A DNA stretch of 64,000 bases from Rosa chinensis (taxonomy: Eukaryota; Streptophyta; Magnoliopsida; Rosales; Rosaceae). Where the stretch lies: the NCBI RefSeq assembly GCF_002994745.2, contig NC_037090.1:8677501-8741500 (forward strand), written 5' to 3'. Position numbers and translations under genes: made by a program. Shown here piece by piece: positions 57,868-64,000 of the stretch (position 1 is the stretch's first letter; the number at the start of each line of letters is the position of its first letter). The notes below the pieces were generated by a model. It searched no databases. It was not told where the DNA came from and saw only the letters and a program-made list of their open reading frames with translations.

Positions 57868-58697
57868 GAATGAATCCCTCTCCAGTAACTATAGATGAAA
57901 GCTGAAGTGATACCGGAAACTATTCTCGCTCAAACTAGCAAACCGAAATTCCAATCGGAACCAACTTTACTTTACCCTTCACAAAGTCCAGACCCACTTT
58001 CGCCTTCTCAAATCTTTCACACCGTTCTAAAGGGTTTTCTCTTATTCACTCTCTGAAGAACAAGGAAGGGCAACAATGGCGAAGGGAAAATTGGAAAATG
58101 AACGAAGAAGAAATTGACTTCAGAATAGATGTGGTCGATCAGAGCAAGTCACGGGAAGAATCGTAGCCTGAGCAGGCTGAAATTCCTTCACGCAAGGCTG
58201 ACCATCTCAGTCCCAATGCTCGAGTAGCTCATTTATATACTTTGATTGACGAGTTTTCATATATATAGGTCAACATCAGTTGTCTCCTGGTATTGGTCAA
58301 GTGGTCAACGGCACAGGATTTGTGTTCCAAGCTTAAATTCCATTCTTACTTTTGCACTTGGCGCGTTCAACTTTGGCATCTAGTAGAACTGTAGAAGCTT
58401 TAGGAAAACTTATTGGATGGGGCAACTCCCATAAACGGAAAAAGGGCAATAAAAGAAGCAAGACGCGTACGTCCATAAATGGAATATGAAAGGAAAATTG
58501 TTTTTTATTTTTTTAGCTAAATGATTAAAGGTAAATTGTTCGTGTAATTTCGTGTATTCTAGCTGATTAAAGCTATAAACCTATAATCTATAGCTGACGT
58601 CGTCAAATTTGACCAATTGATCTTTTCTTTTCTTTTTCTAACGTTTAATTAGTTTTACTATTCATCTAATGTATTTTAATTAGTTTATTTTATGAGA
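57868..58697. other. RKD upstream region
   Basis: Presumed promoter and 5' UTR of the minus-strand RKD gene. The part 58380-58465 matches 43310-43395 next to the degenerate RKD unit, supporting a shared origin. No TATA box could be chosen with confidence. Confidence 0.5.
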
Positions 58698-58863
58698 GAT
58701 TATTCAGAGCACCGCCGTGCACTTGCACCAATATAAATAAATGGTTAGATTGCATTAAATACATTTTTTGTTTATTAAAAATAAAGTTGATAATAAATAT
58801 CAAGGGTTGAAATTATTTTATAAGGGTTGGGTCACTTACACCGTCGGTGCATAGAATAATTTT
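58698..58863. mobile_element. MITE copy B, about 0.85 kb upstream of RKD
   Basis: A 166-bp element with imperfect inverted ends: gattattcagagcaccgccg on the left, and the inverse of caccgtcggtgcatagaata and aatttt on the right. It is the fuller of the two copies. Confidence 0.75.
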
Positions 58864-59676
58864 CATTCTTTTATTTACTATGTTTTGAGGATGGATCGAT
58901 CTCTGGGTTGTTCATCCTTTGTTTCAAGATGTACTCCAAACACCACTAACGTCGATCTCAAGGTGATCACCAGTGAAGGTCGATTGCTCATAGCAGATGC
59001 ACTCATGGAGTCATATAACTGTCAATTGCCAATTTTGTGTAAAATGATCAACACAGCAATTGGTATTGGTATGACTAATGATAAAACCGATTTGCTTCCC
59101 AAGAATGAAGAACACCAATTAGCCTAACCAATTCTACGGTCCGCGCTAGCATGTGGGGCCAGAAAACCAACTCAATTCATGGTCCCCAGATAGATTTATT
59201 AATGTGCACGAGTACCGGAGGAAATATCCGAACAGTTTCATGAAGAATCGATAGGGGTCACTTGGACCTATAATGGTAACAAAAATCGACAAATGCAATA
59301 ACCAAGAACTTTCATCATTTTTATCTTGGGTAATTTTGCTTGGCTTGCATCTTCTATGGACATTCAATAAAACTATAAAGATTTCATCATCACGGCCTTT
59401 GCACAAAATTGATATATAAATCGAGAAATCCACATTACACTATAAAAATTTAACCATCATATAACCAAAAAAACAAAATTACATTAGTTTCATTCATTTT
59501 TGACTTAACATTTGATTTTTTTTTTTTTGTTCTTCGTTATCAATAAACATTTGGCATAGTAGTAAGAAATTTTTTTGGTGGCTCAGATCCAATGAAATTG
59601 AGAAAATAAAGATATTAGTAGTCTCCTTGCCCAAAAATAAATACCAACTCAAGAAATTAATCCACCTTATATCATT
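58864..59676. other. Intergenic DNA
   Basis: An open frame of about 75-80 codons at 58885-59127 (+) shows no domain I recognise. The rest is AT-rich with no element found. Confidence 0.4.
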
Positions 59677-59681
59677 GAAAC

Positions 59682-59867
59682 TGTTAACAGAAAGTAGTAA
59701 AAATTTATAGCCTTCTTACCAAATATACTACTATTGTACACGTGTCCAAAGTTATATAAGCCTATTGCTTGTAACCTTTTACTCTATTCGATCAATACAA
59801 CACCATAGCCTCGCTATTTTCCTCTGCTTCTTTCTTCTTCTTCAAGCTTTTCTTCTTCAAGCTTTCA
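59682..59867 (+). repeat. 5' LTR of the gag-only element
   Basis: 186 bp, TG...CA, with a TATA-like ttatataag at about 59752-59760 and a partly duplicated ttcttcttcaagctttt at its end. Confidence 0.88.
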
Positions 59868-61001
59868 TGACATCAAGAGCCAGGTTCGATCAGGATCTGC
59901 TTTGTTTTTTGGCGACCTAATATTACATTTCCCAGTATTCTATTCTACTTATTGAGTACTTTTTCATCTGCAATTTAGCTGGGTAATCTCATTCACTCTG
60001 TTCATCTAGATCTGGAAATTTTGACATCACATTGTTGAAGATTTGTTCTAGTTTACTGGTGTATCATTTCTCTGAAGCTGTGTCACTATATTTGCTACTT
60101 GATATCTCTGGAAAGTTTGTTACCATGATGATGATGAAGTTAAAACCCCAGATCTGATAGAAATTGTTGATGTTCATGCTCGATACTGATAATTACGGAT
60201 ACTCAGTTTATGATTTATGCTACTCAAGTGGTCTAAGTTGATTATTGCTGCTCTAGTTAATTTGGAGCTCTGTATGTTACTGCTACAAATTTGATTCAAT
60301 TCTCTTGCATCGAAGCCTTGCTTTCACATTTAAGTAGTTGTTCATCAATTTTTTTTGTTTATAAAATTGCTAAATCTGGAAATTATAGTCTCAAACCCTA
60401 AATCTTGCAATCGAAACTCGGTTTTGTGCTGTGATACTAATTGAATTCTCGATATATCCTACTGTGCGAAATTTTTCATCAAAACCTTAAAATTCAAGAT
60501 GTTCAGATTATCATCAAGGACACCAATCAAGGTTTCAACTTGCTCTTCGTGGAAATCAGAATTATGGTTTGATTGAAGACTAACCTTCTTGAAATTTTGG
60601 GATAATTCTCTTTGATTATGCATTTGGGGTTTGTTGGATCAATTGGTTTTCAATGAAGATAATAATGAGAAATCTCCTCTTCTGTGGTTGACAAAGGATG
60701 AAGTTTGCTGATATTTGATTCTTGGGATGCATTTGATTTTTGGAATAGCTAAAGACCGATGCATCACATAGAGCATAGTTTGCGAGCATCATAACCTTCA
60801 CATAAGGATGTTTTTCGCTGCCCATAGTTCTTTGCATGATGGAAAGCCTTTTTTAGTACAGTGTCATCATCCTCTCGTTCCAAAAAAAAGACTGATTATT
60901 GCTTGCTAGCAGAGATCTCTTCAATTATTATCTGAAGTTTGTTGTCTCTCATTGATCTTGTCTTAATCACTTGAAGGAGAGACATTGGTACTTTTCTTAC
61001 C

Positions 61002-62528
61002 CTTTAGTCATGAATTGTTACAATCAACCACTCATCTATATGCTTTCAAGCATTTACAACTTACAGCCTGTGAAACTGGATGATAGCAATTACCTTGTAT
61101 GGTTATTTCAAATGCAAAATATGCTCAAAAGTCTTGGTTTAGAGGGATATATTGATGGTTCATGTTCTTGTCCGCCTCAATTATTAGTATCTGATGATGG
61201 GATAAATGCTGGAGTTACAAGGGAGTTTCAAGAATGGGAAAAGAATGATAAAGCATTGATGACTCTTATCTCTGCCACTTTATCTAGTGAAGCATTATCA
61301 TTTGTGGTTGGAAGCCATAATTCATGTGAAGTTTGGAAAAATTTGAGAGTAAGATATGGTGTCTCTTCTAGATCAGCCGCTATGCAACTCCAAACAAACC
61401 TGTATGTAATTCAGAAAGGTAATGACACAATAGACAAGTATTTTCAGCGTATCAAGGACATTACTGATCAATTAGCTTATGTTGGCCTTCATATTCCCAA
61501 TGAAGAGATTATTATCATTGTTGTCGATCAATGGTCTTCGCTCTGAGTACATGACTATCAAAATCGTGATCAAAGCTCAGATCACAACTATGTCAATGAA
61601 CATATTGCATTCTCTTTTACTTGATGAGGAGTCTACTATAGATCAATCTCTAAAGTCTACGCAGGTTCCTTGCTCAACAACTATTGTTACAGGGAATGAT
61701 GATCAATCTAAAAAGCCTATACATGTTCCTCACTCAACAGAAATTGTTACGGGGAATGATTATTGTCACAATAAAAATGCCGCAATGCCTATACAGGTTC
61801 CTTACACAGTTGCAATGGTTCCTACATACTTGGCTTCTGGTATAACACAATAACATGGTGGTCTTCAATCACAAGTCAATACTGGACTTGCTACCTCTAA
61901 TCGTGAAGTGTAGTATAATAAGAGGTTCTTTCAACCCTACAATGGCTTTCATTCTGAGTTTCTTAATGGTTTACCTAAAAGGGGTGGACAGAGAGATAAG
62001 TTCAATCTAGGTGGTGGCATGTACTCACATAGAAGTTCTCAGGGTTTTGGTACCTATGGTAACTTTGGTATTTTTGCTCCATATCAGTATCATCATAACT
62101 ATGCATACCGGAATTCAAATACTGGTTATGTGAAATCTAGAGGATTTATTAATCGGCGTGGAAACTTACACAATTTTATCATTGATGGTGGATTTCAAAG
62201 CAACAACAGTACTCTTGACAATTCTAGAAATGGTTGCAGTGGTCAATTAGGACAAGCTGGTGGATTTTGCAACTTCAATAACAGATTCACTCAAAGTGTT
62301 TCATCTTCTTGTGAAGTTTGCCAAATATGCTCACAACTTGGACATCTCGCTAAAAGTTGTCCCCAAAGGTCTGCTCCTTGGCAAGTTGTTGCAATTGGTT
62401 TTTCTTTACAATGTCAAATTTGCTTTAAGAGGGGTCACAGTGCAGCAGAATGTTTCCATAGGCATCACTATGTTTTTCAACCCCAAATTTATGCGAAACA
62501 TCAGTCTATGACTACTTACTCCTCTTAA
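61002..62528 (+). pseudogene. Copia-type gag with two zinc knuckles, frameshifted
   Basis: The structural Gag protein packages element RNA. The first frame (to about 61546) holds the Copia gag domain: LDDSNYLVWLFQMQNMLKSL, GYIDGSC, DKALMTLISATLSSEAL, VWKNLRVRYGVSSRSAAMQL and YFQRIKDITDQLAY. A one-base shift near 61530 moves the continuation (NGLRSEYMTIKIVIKAQ) to another frame, open to 61853. Another frame or stop change then leads to 62019-62528, with a Gly/Asn/Tyr-rich linker. Two CCHC zinc knuckles follow, CQICSQLGHLAKSC (62319-62360) and CQICFKRGHSAAEC (62412-62453), both complete. As it stands no full Gag is made. The start within the first frame is uncertain. Confidence 0.85.
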
Positions 62529-62685
62529 CCCAAGTCATTATCCATTGCTGCTCAACCAAGTCCTTGTATGTCCATGCCACTCATTCCTCCTGGTTGAAGC
62601 ATCTGGTCACAAAAGTCTCTGTCCTTCGCATCATCCTTACTCTTTGCAGCAGCTTGATGCTCCAAATCTCCTATCAAGCTGAGGG

Positions 62686-62856
62686 TGTTAACAGAAAATA
62701 GTAAAAATTTATAGCCTTCTTACCAAATATACTGCTATTGTACACGTGTCCAAAGCTATATAATCCTACTGCTTGTAACCTTTTACTATATTCGATCAAT
62801 ACAACAGCATAGCCTCGCTATTTTCCTCTGCTTCTTTCTTCTTCTTCAAGCTTTCA
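62686..62856 (+). repeat. 3' LTR of the gag-only element
   Basis: 171 bp, TG...CA, matching the 5' LTR except for about seven substitutions and the shorter CT-rich end. Confidence 0.88.
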
Positions 62857-62861
62857 GAAAC

Positions 62862-63287
62862 TTCTCTGACATTTGTCTAAATCATCATTTAACACAAATC
62901 ACTTCTCTTTACAAAACCTCGCAAAATGAAATGAAAGATCAATATTTTATTCCTTCATGACTTGAGTTTTGGTCTTTCATGTATGCATTGCTAACGAGTA
63001 CTTAGTCTGCTGATAAGACATTTTTCTGCAACAAATACCCAATCGATATCTCCAATTGTTATGAAAACAAAAATTAGGAAGCTAAACTCTCAATTTTGAA
63101 ATTCACAATTTAAGATCCGTCCATCAAAAAATGAATAGTCAAATAAAAAATTTAAGTTATTAACTAGTTGTTATCAAGCAAACATGAGAACACAATCAAT
63201 CAATAATTAAGCAAATTGTGAAAGGAGTCGGCTTTTTCTCTCTCTGCTAGGGTTTCTCTCTGGCTGAGAATTTGACTGAGTTTTTGT
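62862..63287. other. Intergenic DNA and LINE leader
   Basis: AT-rich; the last 60 bases (ctctctctgctagggtttct) look like the 5' leader of the LINE fragment that follows. Confidence 0.4.
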
Positions 63288-63930
63288 GTGATGACAGCGG
63301 TGTCATCTAGGATGTCGTTACTGGAAGGAGTGGCAGAGGCCGTAAGCTTTCTTGGGGGCTACGAAGCAATCCAGGACCCTTTCTTTTACCTGTGTGGCCA
63401 CTTTCTCTCTCCGAAGAAACCCATTGTGATCTCGTCACTCGCAGTGGTAGTCTCTGGGATATGGGGGCTTAAGGAGCGGATCTTGATCTGGGAGGAGGGA
63501 GATGGAGTCTTTGTCTTCCAATTCAAGGATGAGGAGGTGAAGAACCATGTCCTTAATGGCAGACCATGGTTTTACAATAGCTCGATGTTGGTGCTGGCAG
63601 ATTACGACGGTATCAGTTCGTTGGAGGCGGTGTCTCTCTAGCATCTGGAGGTTTGGGTAGCGGTGAAGGGGCTGTGAATGGCCATGAGGAATGAGCGTGC
63701 TCTAAACCTCCTCAAAAATGATTTGGGGGTTTTGGTTCGGGTGGATATGACGGCAGTGCAGCTCAAGGATTCGGTCCAGAGGGTCCAGGTGATCCACGAT
63801 GTACGCAGGAGAATTTGGGCCCGATGGCTATATAGCTTTTCGTCGGAGGTTTCGGTTCATTTAGAATTCCGGTATCAAAAGTGTCATGGCATATGTTCGG
63901 AGTGCGGGTTTTTTGGCCATGGAGGTGGGG
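63288..63930 (+). pseudogene. LINE (L1-type) ORF1 fragment: DUF4283 plus CCHC zinc finger
   Basis: Plant L1-like retrotransposon ORF1 proteins carry DUF4283 and a zf-CCHC_4 finger. Here MSLLEGVAEAVSFLG, VFQFKDEEVKNHVLNGRPW and HLEVWVAVKGL are followed by MAMRNERALNLLKNDLGV and LEFRYQKCHGICSECGFFGH, one frame interrupted by TAG at about 63639 and TGA near 63675. The finger is cut after GFFGHGG, where the frame runs into unrelated sequence, so this is a truncated, dead copy. Confidence 0.8.
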
Positions 63931-64000
63931 TGTTACGTCCCAAACATAAATTTATTGGTTTACTAATCATTTAGGAGGTAAACATGCTTTACTTTCAGTT

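Larger units (their letters stand above)
59682..62856 (+). mobile_element. Gag-only LTR retrotransposon (TR-GAG type, Copia-like)
   Basis: Complete 3.2-kb element flanked by gaaac (59677-59681 and 62857-62861). LTRs are 59682-59867 and 62686-62856, TG...CA. The primer-site region after the 5' LTR reads tgacatcaagagccaggttc, a variant of the iMet type. A purine-rich aagctgaggg precedes the 3' LTR. The interior encodes only a Gag with a Copia gag domain and two CCHC zinc knuckles; only about 160 bp remain between the end of gag and the 3' LTR, so pol is absent. About 1.1 kb of non-coding leader precedes gag. The LTRs show about seven substitutions plus a 15-17-bp length difference in the CT-rich end. 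It depends on a helper for movement. Confidence 0.92.

Noticed and set aside
58885..59127. Plus-strand open frame of about 80 codons upstream of RKD
   Set aside because: The peptide matches no family I know, the frame starts with a non-ATG codon, and no splice partners are evident.
1..64000. tRNA, rRNA or organellar DNA insertions
   Set aside because: No cloverleaf with conserved tRNA boxes and no ribosomal or plastid/mitochondrial gene sequence was recognised by eye; a tRNAscan or organelle alignment would be needed to exclude short ones.

Overview
The window is nuclear DNA of a dicot plant. Genes are split by GT-AG introns, intergenic DNA is AT-rich and full of small transposons, and every recognisable protein belongs to a land-plant family (alpha-expansin, nsLTP1, PLS-type PPR, plant MACPF, Raf-like kinase, RWP-RK). 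The lipid-transfer proteins closely resemble the Rosaceae allergen type (Fra a 3 / Rub i 3 / Pru p 3), so a Rosaceae species, perhaps Rosoideae, is my best guess. This comes from recall, not a search.

Layout. 0-15 kb: a dead PIF/Harbinger transposase, then a minus-strand cluster of three two-exon type-1 nsLTP genes, with a hAT-type element, a Mutator-like MITE and a retroelement RNase H relic between them. 15-23 kb: mostly repeats, plus an F-box/FBD gene carrying two apparent single-base frameshifts. 23-41 kb: the gene-rich part, with an alpha-expansin (+), a seven-exon MACPF protein (-), an intronless PLS/E-type PPR protein (-) and a six-exon ATN1-like Raf-type kinase (-). 41-59 kb: an RKD-type RWP-RK locus. 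One apparently complete gene lies at 56.4-57.9 kb, and two tandem degenerate units at 41.6-43.4 kb carry pieces of the same gene. The two parts are now separated by two LTR retrotransposons inserted about 110 bp apart. 59.7-62.9 kb: a complete gag-only LTR retrotransposon. 63.2 kb to the end: a broken LINE ORF1.

The most unusual object is the 7.6-kb LTR retrotransposon at 47528-55158 (5-bp target duplication, iMet primer site, purine tract). Instead of gag-pol it carries intronless fragments of host genes, all in the element's sense direction: eL6 ribosomal protein, alpha-tubulin, a PPR protein and the transportin MOS14/TNPO3. The first three lie in one reading frame of about 777 codons broken by a single TAG. 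A 2.3-kb solo LTR is nested inside it, and a long-TIR foldback MITE sits in its 5' LTR. Its neighbour at 43410-47412 is a young non-coding LTR element whose leader holds five W-box cores spaced at 20-21 bp and a long GC-rich GCGGA-type array. The RKD gene appears to take its last ten codons and stop from a MITE, and a second copy of that MITE lies about 0.85 kb upstream of its start codon.

The cellular genes are independent plant loci with no operon-like logic. The local themes are tandem duplication (nsLTPs, RKD units, intron duplications) and layered transposon insertion dated by nesting and LTR divergence.
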